This document shows, piece by piece, positions 44,754 to 53,971 of a DNA stretch of 64,000 bases; within the stretch, counting starts at the first letter, position 1, and each line of letters starts with the position of its first letter. Where the stretch lies: NCBI RefSeq assembly GCF_000014865.1, contig NC_008576.1, positions 124,001 through 188,000 on the forward strand, written 5' to 3'. The DNA is from Magnetococcus marinus MC-1 (lineage in GTDB: Bacteria; Pseudomonadota; Magnetococcia; Magnetococcales; Magnetococcaceae). A model generated the notes under the pieces. The model searched no databases and was not told the origin of the DNA. It saw nothing but the letters and a program-made list of their open reading frames with translations. The translations under genes and the position numbers were made by a program.

Positions 44754-44817
44754 GGCTCGCCCTTCGCTAGGGGAGCTTACAGGCCGTTTTTTTGGCCTGT
44801 AAGCGACCAGCGAGCCA
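44754..44817. repeat. Hairpin 1 of block A
   Basis: Outer arms GGCTCGC/GCGAGCC enclose CTTACAGGCC/GGCCTGTAAG around a G-T7 loop. The same structure lies at 53028-53092 in block B. Confidence 0.85.
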
Positions 44818-44825
44818 GCCTTTTA

Positions 44826-44879
44826 ATCCCCTCTGGGGGGTCCCTTGAGGCTTTTTTCAAGGGATCGCCCAGAGGGGAT
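44826..44879. repeat. Hairpin 2 of block A
   Basis: ATCCCCTCTGGG and CCCAGAGGGGAT (12 bp) enclose TCCCTTGA/TCAAGGGA. The same structure is at 53100-53153 in block B. The two hairpins stand end to end, so this 130-bp stretch could extrude cruciforms. Confidence 0.85.
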
Positions 44880-44940
44880 GCCCAATGCCCCAGCGGGGGT
44901 TAGGCTGAGCTGTGGTTGGGGGATGTATCGGTTTTACTCT

Positions 44941-45130
44941 CCCAGCGGCTGTGTGCCCAGGTTCCCCCCCAGCGGCTGTGTGCCTAGGTTCCCCCCCAGC
45001 GGCTGTGTGCCTAGGTTCCCCCCCAGCGGCTGTGTGCCCAGGTTTCCCCCCAGCGGCTGTGTGCCCAGGTTCCCCCCCAGCGGCTGTGTGCCCAGGTTTC
45101 CCCCCAGCGGCTGTGTGCCCAGGTTTCCCC
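44941..45130. repeat. 27-bp minisatellite, seven copies
   Basis: AGCGGCTGTGTGCC starts at 44944, 44971, 44998, 45025, 45052, 45079 and 45106, an exact 27-bp period, with small CC/CT and GGTTC/GGTTT variants. The homologous place in block B (53216-53270) has two copies. Because 27 is divisible by three, all frames stay open through it. Confidence 0.95.
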
Positions 45131-45784
45131 CCAACGCCCATGTGCCCAACCGCCCGCCACGCTGGCGCGTGACATCGCTACCCTACGCCCCGTACCGCAC
45201 CCCTACAAAATCCCTGCACCCTTGCTCCATCGGTACGGGGCTTTACAAAAGATTAAAAGATTAAAAAAGTCAAAAGATCTCAGGGCTTCGCCCCGAACCC
45301 CACTGGGCGCCGCCCAGACCCGGCAGGGCGCCGCCCTGCACCCGCTGGGCGGGCAAGCAGAGCTTCCCCCCAGACCCCCCAATCCCTTTTAATAATGGGA
45401 CTCCCTGGGCATAAAGGCATTCAAGATCACTCAAATATGCCCTCTACCACATCGGCCCGTGCACGGTTTCCCCCCAACGCCCATGTGCCCAACCGCCCGC
45501 CACGCTGGCGCGTGACATCGCTACCCTACGCCCCGTACCGCACCCCTACAAAACCCCTGCTCGCTTAAAAAAATCCCTGCACCCTTGCTCCATCGGTACG
45601 GGGCTTTACAAAAGATTAAAAGATTAAAAAAGTCAAAAGATCTCAGGGCTTCGCCCCGAACCCCACTGGGCGCCGCCCTGCACCCGCTGGGCGGGCAAGC
45701 AGAGCTTCCCCCCAGACCCCCCAATCCCTTTTAATAATGAGACTCCCTGGGCATAAAGGCATTCAAGATCCCCTCTACCACCCC

Positions 45785-46969
45785 CTACAACGGCTCCATC
45801 TCATCCCACTCATGACACTGCGGACAACGCCAATAAATCTCATGACTCTCAAACCCACAATGCGTGCAACGAAAATTAGGCTGACGCCCCACAATGCCAT
45901 CCAAACACCGCGTAGCAACCAATAAACCCTCATCAGAACGACCATGACGCCCCAAAAAAGCAACATACCACTGCGCCAATACCGCCGAATCCGGACGCCG
46001 CCTTAAACCCATCTCCAACAACGCCGATACCTCCTCCAAACGCCCCTCCGCCTCCAACCACTTGCCCCACTGTACCATCAATTGCGGTGACGCACTCTGC
46101 GCATGCGCCGCCTCGTCCATACATGACTCAAAACCACACCGATCCTCCAATGCATCATAAGAACGACGTAATATATCAACCAATAAAAACATGTGCCCAG
46201 GCCGCGTGTGACGTAACTCCTTTAATAAATCAACCGCATGCCCAGGATCCCCCCCCTTTAACGCAACCTCCGCCATAATACGTCGTGCCTCAACACAACC
46301 AGGATGTACCTCAATCGCACGCTCAAAATTACGCGTCGCATCCTCCACCGACGGCGGTGCAACATCATGACGTAACTGCTCACGCCCAATCTGTACCCGT
46401 AAATGCGCCGCACGCCGTGGATCCTCATCCCCCGTCACCTTGCGAATACGCTCCAACATCTCTAACGCTTTATCCCACCGCTTCTCGTTCTCATGCAGCG
46501 TCATCAACGCCCTCAACGCCTTTAAATGACCAGGATCTACCTCCAATGTCTGATGATACGCATGCACCGCGCGATCCACAAAACCACTCTTACGATAATC
46601 CTCACCCAAACCATACAACGCCGCAATACGAGTCTCGCGACTCAAATTCGGACGCTCCAATAAATTTTGATGCATCCGTATCGCCCGACCTAACTCCCCC
46701 TGCTTCAAAAATAAATTCGCCAACGATAAATAAACCTCTACCGTCTCCGAATTCACCCGTACCGCCTGACTAAACGCCTCAATCGCCTTGTCCGGCTCAT
46801 CATTAAGCAAAAAATTTAAACCACGATACGTAAACGCCGCATCACGACGACGCGCCATCTCCTCCATATCTTCCATCGGAGCATGTTGACCCATGCGGTA
46901 GCCGATCCCAAAAAGAATCAACCCCATCACAATCCACGGTGCCCACTCAACAAAAAAGGAGAATGTCAT
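45785..46969 (-). CDS. lapB: LapB/YciM-type TPR protein
   Basis: A 394-residue inner-membrane protein that tunes lipopolysaccharide synthesis through LpxC degradation in E. coli. It has an N-terminal membrane anchor (FFVEWAPWIVMGLILFGIGY), MEEMARRRDAAFTYRGLNFL, about nine TPR-like helical repeats and a rubredoxin-like zinc end (FRCTHCGFESHEIYWRCPQC). ATG 46969 gives the usual N terminus; a GTG at 46987 is in frame. Sense codons near the 3' end hardly ever end in C, in contrast to spmAB on the other side of block A. Confidence 0.9.
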   Translation of the reverse strand: MTFSFFVEWAPWIVMGLILFGIGYRMGQHAPMEDMEEMARRRDAAFTYRGLNFLLNDEPDKAIEAFSQAVRVNSETVEVYLSLANLFLKQGELGRAIRMHQNLLERPNLSRETRIAALYGLGEDYRKSGFVDRAVHAYHQTLEVDPGHLKALRALMTLHENEKRWDKALEMLERIRKVTGDEDPRRAAHLRVQIGREQLRHDVAPPSVEDATRNFERAIEVHPGCVEARRIMAEVALKGGDPGHAVDLLKELRHTRPGHMFLLVDILRRSYDALEDRCGFESCMDEAAHAQSASPQLMVQWGKWLEAEGRLEEVSALLEMGLRRRPDSAVLAQWYVAFLGRHGRSDEGLLVATRCLDGIVGRQPNFRCTHCGFESHEIYWRCPQCHEWDEMEPL

Positions 46970-47105
46970 CACACCATCAATACGCACAGTAAAAGGTTCA
47001 TACCACCCAACACCAACCGAGCTAGCCGCTAACCTACCCCAACCAAAATGGAAGCAAGCCCCCTACTATTACACTCTCCTTCTAAGAGGTCACGGGGCAA
47101 ACACC

Positions 47106-47137
47106 AAAAAGGGGCCAGTGTCAAAACACCAGCCCCC
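47106..47137 (-). terminator. Terminator downstream of asmA-type gene
   Basis: On the minus strand a GGGGCTGGTGT/ACACTGGCCCC stem (with wobble pairs) around a TTTTG loop is followed by TTTTT, about 30 bp beyond the stop codon. Confidence 0.65.
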
Positions 47138-47165
47138 CGGCTACACATAACCCTCTCAACCCCGC

Positions 47166-49550
47166 TTAAAACAGCTTTAAACCCTTCAATAACTGTTTAA
47201 CCGGCGCCGCCTTATCCCCCAATTTTTTATCCAACACATCGTTGATCTTATCCTGCGCCTGCTCCTTAGCCAACGATTGCAGCAACGCCGCCGTATCCAC
47301 CGATACACCAGGACTGTTCCAGCTACCCTTGACCAATACCGGCACCGTCAACGACTTACCATCCCCACCCAAATTACGTACCTTGGCCTCCATGTGATAA
47401 TCTAACTGCTCCTCCGCCAGATCCACCGTGCCCTTGCCCTCCATAATCAGATCATTAGAACTGACCTTTAAACGCTCATGCTGGATCACACCATCCACAA
47501 TACGTGCATCCAAAAGCATATCATCAAACGCCGTATCCTTAGAACCCCCACTAGGCGCCGGTTTGCCACGCGCCATGGCATACGCCGCCTTGATCTGACC
47601 CAGAATATCCAAACCCTGTAATGTGCCCTTGGTTACACCACCCTGAATGCGACCATTCACATGCCGCTTTAACCCCTTCATGGTGCTGCCCTGGGTGGTG
47701 GTGTCCAAATCCAAATCCGCCTGACCCGTAATCAGCGTGACATCCGCCATCTCCTTGAGCATATCCCCTACCTGTACGCCCTGCAAAACCTTTCTAAACG
47801 CCATCTTAGGCTCGTTGCCACGAACATCCATCTGCCCCGTGGTCACCAAAGAACCCTTGTAAAGGTTGACCGAAAAAGGATTCAACTTCAGCACACCATC
47901 ACCAGCATCCACCTTGATCGTCACCTTCTCAAAGTGACCCTTAGCCGCCGTTAAACGGTCCAACACAATCTGACCCTTAATATCTAACTTGCGTAACTGT
48001 GCCATGGTCGCTTGATCAATAAGGATCTCATCACCCGTTGCTGCCGCTTTACCCTCAGCCGTCGAATTCGGTTGAGCCGCCTTCGCACCCTCTCCACCAG
48101 CCGTCATCATATAACGGTCCAAATTAAGCCCATCCCCGCGTAAATCAAAGCGGGCCGCAGTGCCATCCAAACGGGGTGCCGAAACCGTGCCGGTAAGGTG
48201 CGTATCATCCAATGTAAGATCAAACTTACTTAACGCCACCGAACCCGCCCCAGCCATCTCTAACTTACCCTGAATCGCCAGTGCCAGCTTGGTCAACGCG
48301 GTGGGATCAGCCGTTTGCAGCGCCGGTAAACCCAACTTGCTCATCAAACCCTTAGGCGAAGTGGGTTGCATCGTCAACTGCCAACCCACCCGTGGATCAC
48401 CATTCAGATTGCTGACATCCACATCACCACTGGCTTTTAACTGCTGCTCAAAACCTTCCAACCGCAGATTCTTAACCCCAACCGTGCCCGCCGCCATGTT
48501 GGCCAGTAGATCCGCAGCCATATGCAGATCCACCGAACCCCCAGGCAGTTTGCCACCATTGCCCTGAACCGTCAGATCCAACCCGCTGATCTCAATCGTT
48601 AAGGGCTCCAGATTAACCCCTATGGAGCCCGTCAACGCCGCACGCACCGTATCCATACCCAACTCTGGGCTGCCCTCGGCCTCAATGGCCAGTTTGTTGC
48701 GGCTTATCTTAACCGTGCCACCCTTGAGATCCACCGCAACATCCGCGCTGAGCTGGGTCTGAACCTTCGTAACCGGTAAACCCTTAGCAGTGGTCTCGAT
48801 CATCAACTTCATGCCGTTAAGCAGCAAAGATTGCATATCCGCCGCAGGCTGTAGCTGACCACTAAACTGAACCCCCACATCCAGCGCTTCACCCTTTCCG
48901 CTAATGCTGCGCTTAGCCAGCTTGGCATCCAGCGTAAGATCTACCGGTTGCCCTAGCGCGACCGCCCCAGTGGCAAGATTAAGCGGGTTTAAACTGGCCA
49001 CTAAATCTGCCTGCTCATCCCGAAAGCTCACCTTGGCATTGCTAATCTCTACGCCACCCAGACTTAAACCCGCCAAGGGGCTGGAGCCAGCGGCTTTCTC
49101 TTGGTTGGTACCACCGGCCTGGGGCGCTGCGGTATCGGTTTGGGCACCCTTGCCACCACCGCTTAAATCGCTCCAGTTGTCTTTACCGTGTTTATCCCGG
49201 ATAAGGTGAGCCTCTAGGCCATCAATAATAATACGGTCCACCACCACCTGCTTGGAGAGCAGGGGCATCAGCTTAACCCGTACATCAACCTTGTTGAGTT
49301 TGACCATGGCTTGACCAACCCCGATATCCGCAGGGTTGCCCAATTCAGCCGCTTCAATCGTAACACCTGCCCAGGGAAATAAGGAGAGGTGCAAATTTCC
49401 ATTTAAACTTAATGTCCGCCCCGTTGCTTCGTGTACTTTTTCTGCAATCAAGGGTTTGTGTTCATTGGGGTCCACAAACAGAGGGATTGCCACCAAAACC
49501 ACAATAACCAAGACGATCAGTGATATAAGCGCAATTAACAGCTTTTTCAT
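47166..49550 (-). CDS. AsmA family protein
   Basis: A 794-residue AsmA-type protein thought to bridge the inner membrane and periplasm in lipid transport or outer-membrane assembly. It has an N-terminal signal-anchor (MKKLLIALISLIVLVIVVLV), then the AsmA N-terminal domain (LFPWAGVTIEAAELGNPADI), a long beta-rich middle and the C-terminal AsmA_2 region (VTLITGQADLDLDTTTQG, ALLQSLAKEQAQDKINDVLD). ATG 49550 follows GGGAGAG. It lies 28 bp downstream of the epimerase gene, so the two are an operon. Confidence 0.9.
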   Translation of the reverse strand: MKKLLIALISLIVLVIVVLVAIPLFVDPNEHKPLIAEKVHEATGRTLSLNGNLHLSLFPWAGVTIEAAELGNPADIGVGQAMVKLNKVDVRVKLMPLLSKQVVVDRIIIDGLEAHLIRDKHGKDNWSDLSGGGKGAQTDTAAPQAGGTNQEKAAGSSPLAGLSLGGVEISNAKVSFRDEQADLVASLNPLNLATGAVALGQPVDLTLDAKLAKRSISGKGEALDVGVQFSGQLQPAADMQSLLLNGMKLMIETTAKGLPVTKVQTQLSADVAVDLKGGTVKISRNKLAIEAEGSPELGMDTVRAALTGSIGVNLEPLTIEISGLDLTVQGNGGKLPGGSVDLHMAADLLANMAAGTVGVKNLRLEGFEQQLKASGDVDVSNLNGDPRVGWQLTMQPTSPKGLMSKLGLPALQTADPTALTKLALAIQGKLEMAGAGSVALSKFDLTLDDTHLTGTVSAPRLDGTAARFDLRGDGLNLDRYMMTAGGEGAKAAQPNSTAEGKAAATGDEILIDQATMAQLRKLDIKGQIVLDRLTAAKGHFEKVTIKVDAGDGVLKLNPFSVNLYKGSLVTTGQMDVRGNEPKMAFRKVLQGVQVGDMLKEMADVTLITGQADLDLDTTTQGSTMKGLKRHVNGRIQGGVTKGTLQGLDILGQIKAAYAMARGKPAPSGGSKDTAFDDMLLDARIVDGVIQHERLKVSSNDLIMEGKGTVDLAEEQLDYHMEAKVRNLGGDGKSLTVPVLVKGSWNSPGVSVDTAALLQSLAKEQAQDKINDVLDKKLGDKAAPVKQLLKGLKLF

Positions 49551-49578
49551 CAACACTCTCCCAAAAATGGAGGATTTT

Positions 49579-50511
49579 TTAACCGTTTTTTAAGCTATCC
49601 AGCAGCCGTTTAAGTCCATCTTCCAACGTAATCTCAGCACGAACCCCTAATTCAGCGGTTGCGCGACGGGGATCCCCCAACGATTCACGAATATCCCCCG
49701 CGCGGGGCTCTCCATGGTGAATGGCAATCTTGCTATCAAGCAGTGACCGAATCATCAGGGCAAGTTGCAAAAGGGTGATTTCTCGACCGGTGCAGACATT
49801 GTAAACCTTAGCCTCACCCGTCGCACGGTCCATACCTGCCAGCAGATGCGCCACCACATCGGCCACATAGACAAAATCCCGAGTCTGTCCGCCATCACCA
49901 AAGATGGTGACATCCTGACCAACCCGCATGCGGTTGGTAAAAATGGAGATCACGCCAGAGTAAGGGGAGCTGGGATCTTGCCTGGGGCCATACACATTAA
50001 AAAAACGAAAACCGCAGGTCGGCACACCATGCACACCACTGGCGACCACCGCGTGCAGTTCCGAACCCAGCTTATCGGCGCCATAAGCGGTTAGGGGGTT
50101 ACGGGGGGCATCTTCGTGAATAGGCAGTGTTTGGCACGCGCCATAGGTTGCCGCCGAAGAGGCGTACACCACCGGTACGGGTTGCCCATCTTTGGCGTGT
50201 CGCGCGGCATCAAACACATTAACCGAGCCGGTTTGGTTAATGCGGTGGGTGCCTACCCAATCTTCATTGGAGCGCGCCACCGAAGCCACTGCGGCCAGAT
50301 GAAAACAGCCATCTACCCCTTGCATAGCCTGCCGAACGGTTTGGCTGTCGGCCACATCACCGAGGATTATCTCACAGGTCCCCTGCACATTCTCCCGTTT
50401 ACCGGTGGAGAGATCATCTAAAATTCGTACGCCATCACCCCGGGCCAGCAGGGCATCCGCCAGATGAGATCCGATAAAACCACATCCACCGGTAATCAAG
50501 TAAGTTGCCAT
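49579..50511 (-). CDS. NAD-dependent sugar epimerase/dehydratase
   Basis: A 310-residue extended short-chain dehydrogenase acting on nucleotide sugars, likely a UDP-glucose/GlcNAc 4-epimerase type. The NAD site is GGCGFIGSH, the catalytic serine region VVYASSAATYG and the YxxxK site AYGADKLG. FRFFNVYGPRQDPSSPYSG is the substrate-side motif. The exact sugar is not deducible. It is followed after 28 bp by the AsmA gene, linking it to envelope biogenesis. Confidence 0.9.
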   Translation of the reverse strand: MATYLITGGCGFIGSHLADALLARGDGVRILDDLSTGKRENVQGTCEIILGDVADSQTVRQAMQGVDGCFHLAAVASVARSNEDWVGTHRINQTGSVNVFDAARHAKDGQPVPVVYASSAATYGACQTLPIHEDAPRNPLTAYGADKLGSELHAVVASGVHGVPTCGFRFFNVYGPRQDPSSPYSGVISIFTNRMRVGQDVTIFGDGGQTRDFVYVADVVAHLLAGMDRATGEAKVYNVCTGREITLLQLALMIRSLLDSKIAIHHGEPRAGDIRESLGDPRRATAELGVRAEITLEDGLKRLLDSLKNG

Positions 50512-50535
50512 AAGAGTGAATAATCCTACCCATGT

Positions 50536-50575
50536 AAAAAGCCCCTTTGTGGCCCTTAGGGTACAAGGGGGCTTA
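50536..50575 (-). terminator. Terminator of the 323-residue unknown gene
   Basis: AAGCCCCCTTGT and ACAAAGGGGCTT pair on the minus strand and are followed by TTT, between the unknown gene and the epimerase start. Confidence 0.7.
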
Positions 50576-50593
50576 TGAAAAAGTGTACTGCCC

Positions 50594-51565
50594 TTAATGT
50601 GTATTAAACAGGTCGTCTAACATGGGTTGCGCAACCTCGGCAAGGTGTATTGGCGGTGCAGGTTCCAGCCATTCACGGCTACTCAAATCATATTCAAACA
50701 CCTTATAGTCACCGGTCGCGTGACCTTGGTCATCGCCTCGTTTTGGTGCGCGGGTATGTAGAGCCACCACCGAGCCACCCGGAATAAAGCCGATACCGGC
50801 AGGGTCCCCCAGCAGATCAGTCTGGTAAAAGTGGCTTAAATCTCTCTGTTTACCCCCGATAATGGCGCACCAAACGAGGGGTTCGTAACAGGATTTGGCC
50901 CGAATTTGGGTCAGTTTAAGCGCTTGACAGGCGCACACCCGACGGATATCCCCCAGCGGATAATCTTTTCTGTTTTGTACAAAATCCGCACAGCTACAGA
51001 TCTGTTGAGCGGGGTTCATACGGGATTCAACGTTTTCATCTAGGGGGTTTTTACCCTGGTAGCTCTTGTCGTATTTGTCTGACAGTATGGGCAGCATCAA
51101 CTCTTTTGCTTCAGAAAGAGCATTTTTTTGATCGTTGGCTCTGGACTTTGGTTGAGCAACGGATATGGGTTCGGTCACGGGTTCAACGGTTTTTTCCACC
51201 AAGGGTTCGGTCACGGGTTCAACGGTTTTTTCCACCAAGGGTTTGGTGGGGGTTATGGGTGGTGGTGCCTCTTTTTCGGGGACAGCTTCGGCGGTGGGTG
51301 TCACGCAGGGTTCAGCGACCGGGGGAGAGGCTGGTATGGGTTCTATATCGGGTTCTGCAACGGCCTCAACCGTCACCGTGGCGGGTGCCGCTTTAGGTTT
51401 GGGCTCGGGTTTGGGCTCGGGTGGCAGGACGGTCTGTTTGGGGTTCTCCCGTCTTGGTTGCGGCGGTGGTGGAGGTGGTGCTGAAGGCTTATTGGCACCG
51501 CGTTCCCAAAGGAACCACACGGCCATGGTGCCCAATGCGATTCCGATCCAAGCTAACGGTTCCAT
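50594..51565 (-). CDS. Membrane-anchored protein with Pro-rich linker and cysteine motif
   Basis: A 323-residue unknown protein. One N-terminal transmembrane helix (about residues 4-20) is followed by a proline/glutamate-rich linker to about residue 140, which contains a perfect 12-residue tandem repeat PLVEKTVEPVTE. The C-terminal half is globular, with CSCADF and RRVCACQAL about 25 residues apart. This spacing resembles a SWIM-like zinc motif with the final His replaced by Cys. The repeat is encoded by two identical 36-bp copies. I do not recognise the family; a wall-spanning or TonB-like layout is one reading. Confidence 0.75.
   Translation of the reverse strand: MEPLAWIGIALGTMAVWFLWERGANKPSAPPPPPPQPRRENPKQTVLPPEPKPEPKPKAAPATVTVEAVAEPDIEPIPASPPVAEPCVTPTAEAVPEKEAPPPITPTKPLVEKTVEPVTEPLVEKTVEPVTEPISVAQPKSRANDQKNALSEAKELMLPILSDKYDKSYQGKNPLDENVESRMNPAQQICSCADFVQNRKDYPLGDIRRVCACQALKLTQIRAKSCYEPLVWCAIIGGKQRDLSHFYQTDLLGDPAGIGFIPGGSVVALHTRAPKRGDDQGHATGDYKVFEYDLSSREWLEPAPPIHLAEVAQPMLDDLFNTH
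51167..51238. repeat. 36-bp perfect tandem duplication inside a gene
   Basis: GGGTTCGGTCACGGGTTCAA plus 16 further bases is repeated without change at 51203. It encodes the doubled 12-residue repeat in the Pro-rich linker, so the frame is kept. Confidence 0.9.
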
Positions 51566-51861
51566 GTTGCGTCCCCTTGATTGTTGTACGGCGCATTTGT
51601 ACTGGAAAATGCGCTGTCTGTTTCACCCAGAGGGTGGTTCCGTCGGTGCTATCAAAAAAGCAACCGGACCCATACAAAAATCATTGAATGCCACCCTCAA
51701 GCGGAAGTCAACCCACACTCCCCATTTTTTCCTGCTTTTACCCGATTGTGTGTGGTGTTTGGTAAAAACCGATGCTTTGGCTTTAGAGGTGGGTCTCAGG
51801 ATTAGGATGGTTGTTGCTTGGGTAAAATATGGCGTAAGTGGCTTGTTTGCAGCCTCATTTT
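51566..51861. other. Upstream region of the unknown gene
   Basis: Presumed promoter region of about 296 bp between the unknown gene and the 3' end of larB. Nothing specific supported. Confidence 0.35.
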
Positions 51862-52632
51862 TTATGGCATGGATGTTCGGTTAATGAGGGCGGCCACGTA
51901 GCCTGCGCCGAAGCCGTTATCAATATTAACGGTGGTGACATTGGAGGCGCAGCTATTGAGCATACCCAGCAGGGCGGCGATACCGCCTAGGGAGGCGCCG
52001 TATCCTTGGGAGGTAGGCACGGCGATGACGGGGCGGTCGACCAGTCCGCCGACCACGGAGGGCAGGGCACCTTCCATACCGGCCACGACGATAAAGACCC
52101 GTGCGGTTTGCAGCAATGTGGAGGCGGCGAGCAGACGGTGTAGCCCGGCCACTCCGGCGTCGTAGTGGGTTTCGACTTGGGCACCCAGCATGCGGGCGGT
52201 GAGGGCGGCTTCTTCGGCGACGGCGAGGTCACTGGTTCCGGCGCAGAGCACGGCGACCAGGCCGATATTGGGTTGATTGGCTGTGGGTTGCCAGGTGACA
52301 CAGCGGGGCAGGGGGTGGTGGGTTAGTTGGGGGTGATTGGCTAGTAATTTTGCGGCCCGTTTTTTCCCGATACGGGTAATGAGCAGGTTACGTTTATGGT
52401 TGAGGGCGCGGCTGGTGATGGCGTTGAGGTGTGCAAATTTTTTCCCTTGGGCGAGGATAACTTCTGGAAAGCCATGACGCAGTTCGCGGTGGGTATCCAA
52501 TTGGGCGATGGTTTGTCCCTGTTGTTGGATGGTATCTGTGGGAAAGTGTTTGAGTTGGCTCAGGGCGTTTTGCACGGTTAGGGTACCGTTAGCGACCTGT
52601 TCGAGCATATTTTTTAATTGGTTAGGGGACAT
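51862..52632 (-). CDS. larB: Nickel pincer cofactor biosynthesis protein LarB
   Basis: A 256-residue LarB-family protein (AIR-carboxylase-like fold) that carboxylates nicotinic acid adenine dinucleotide at the start of the pincer cofactor pathway. It shows the C-terminal signature DRPVIAVPTSQGYGASLGGI and NVTTVNIDNGFGAGYVAA, plus GLVAVLCAGTSDLAVAEEA. larC and larE are not in the window. The gene abuts block B, and its sense codons are poor in third-position G, like spmAB beside block A. Confidence 0.9.
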   Translation of the reverse strand: MSPNQLKNMLEQVANGTLTVQNALSQLKHFPTDTIQQQGQTIAQLDTHRELRHGFPEVILAQGKKFAHLNAITSRALNHKRNLLITRIGKKRAAKLLANHPQLTHHPLPRCVTWQPTANQPNIGLVAVLCAGTSDLAVAEEAALTARMLGAQVETHYDAGVAGLHRLLAASTLLQTARVFIVVAGMEGALPSVVGGLVDRPVIAVPTSQGYGASLGGIAALLGMLNSCASNVTTVNIDNGFGAGYVAALINRTSMP

Positions 52633-52680
52633 AGTATTTCAGATCTTTGGGGTGGTGTTGAATTTATCGTGTAATTTACG

Positions 52681-53937
52681 ATTAAAAAAAGGTTAGGGGG
52701 GGTCTGGGGGGAGAAGTTCTTTGTCTTTCCCCAGGGTTTAGCTTTTGATCGTTTGACTTTTTTGCGTTTTCCCCCTGCTTACGCACCCAATGGTATGGCT
52801 TTTAAAAGATTAAAAAAAGGTTAGAGGGGGGTCTGGGGGGAGAAGTTCTCTGTCTTCCCCCAGGGTTTAGCTTTTGATCGTTTGACTTTTTTGCGTTTTC
52901 CCCAGGCTTGGCACAAAACGGTATGATTTTTTTATGCTTAAAAAAAGGTTAGAGGGGGGTCTGGGGGGAGAAGTTCTCTGTCTCTCCCCAGGGTTTTGCT
53001 TTTGATCTTTTGACTTTTTTGCTTTTAGGCTCGCCCTTCGCTAGGGGAGCTTACAGGCCGTTTTTTTGGCCTGTAAGCGACCAGCGAGCCAGCCTTTTAA
53101 TCCCCTCTGGGGGGTCCCTTGAGGCTTTTTTCAAGGGATCGCCCAGAGGGGATGCCCAATGCCCCAGCGGGGGTTAGGTCTGAGCTGTGGTTGGGGGATG
53201 TATCGGTTTTACTCCCCCAGCGGCTGTGTGCCCAGGTTCCCCCCCAGCGGCTGTGTGCCCAGGTTTTTACTCCAGCCACCATGTGCCCAACCGCCCGCCA
53301 CGCTGGCGCGTGACATCGCTACCCTACGCCCCGTACCGCTCCCCTACAAAACCCCTGCTCGCTTAAAAAAATCCCTGCACCCTTGCTCCATCGGTACGGG
53401 GCTTTACAAAAGATCAAAAGATTAAAAAAGTCAAAAGATCTCAGGGCTTCGCCCCGAACCCCACTGGGCGCTGCCCAGACCCGGCAGGGCGCCGCCCTGC
53501 ACCCGCTGGGTGGGCAAGCAGAGCTTCCCCCCAGACCCCCCAATCCCTTTTAATAATGGGACTCCCTGGGCATAAAGGCATTCAAGATCACTCAAATATG
53601 CCCTCTACCACATCGGCCCGTGCGCGGCTTCCCCCCCCAGCGCCCATGTGCCCAACCGCCCGCCACGCTGGCGCGTGACATCGCTACCCTACGCCCCGTA
53701 CCGCTCCCCTATAAAACCCCTGCTCGCTTAAAAAAATCCCTGCACCCTTGCTCCATCGGTACGGGGCTTTACAAAAGATCAAAAGATCTCAGGGCTTCGC
53801 CCCGAACCCCACTGGGCGCTGCCCAGACCCGGCAGGGCGCCGCCCTGCACCCGCTGGGTGGGCAAGCAGAGCTTCCCCCCAGACCCCCCAATCCCTTTTA
53901 ATAATGAGACTCCCTGGGCATAAAGGCATTCAAGATC
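52681..53937. repeat. Modular repeat block B
   Basis: Non-coding block of about 1.26 kb, related to block A and in the same orientation. It starts with three ~128-bp tandem copies of the GGGGGGTCTGGGGGG module (near 52681, 52809 and 52937). The third continues into a ~290-bp stretch almost identical to 44653-44943, including both hairpins. Two minisatellite copies and two ~300-bp units (53279-53589, 53638-53937) follow. thiL ends 34 bp beyond the block. Confidence 0.92.
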
Positions 53938-53971
53938 ACTCGAATACACACCCCCCTACCATACCCACGCT

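Larger units (their letters stand above)
44653..45770. repeat. Modular repeat block A
   Basis: Non-coding block of about 1.1 kb. In order: a ~290-bp module (44653-44943) with two long hairpins, a 27-bp minisatellite, and two ~300-bp units (45127-45428 and 45470-45770) that differ by a 20-bp and a 19-bp indel. The first module recurs almost base for base at 52927-53218, and the ~300-bp unit recurs at 53279-53589 and 53638-53937. The block edges are partly inverted copies of each other: GGGGGGTCTGGGGGGAGAAG on the left, CTTCCCCCCAGACCCCCC on the right. Frames open across it are by-products of the repeats. Confidence 0.92.

Noticed and set aside
44941-45130. CRISPR array
   Set aside because: Units are contiguous with no unique spacers of constant length, and no cas genes are in the window. 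It is a minisatellite.
44845-45264. Long open frames through the minisatellite on both strands
   Set aside because: All frames stay open because the 27-bp unit is divisible by three. There is no ribosome site, and the frames continue into non-coding repeat modules shared with block B.
46285-46773. 162-codon plus-strand frame opposite lapB
   Set aside because: Its His/Pro/Ser-rich translation is a by-product of the C-rich plus strand created by the composition skew. lapB on the other strand has clear TPR and rubredoxin-like features.
51165-51884. 239-codon plus-strand frame
   Set aside because: It lies antisense to the Pro-rich linker of the membrane protein, and its Gly/Val/Ser-rich repeats are the shadow of that low-complexity sequence.
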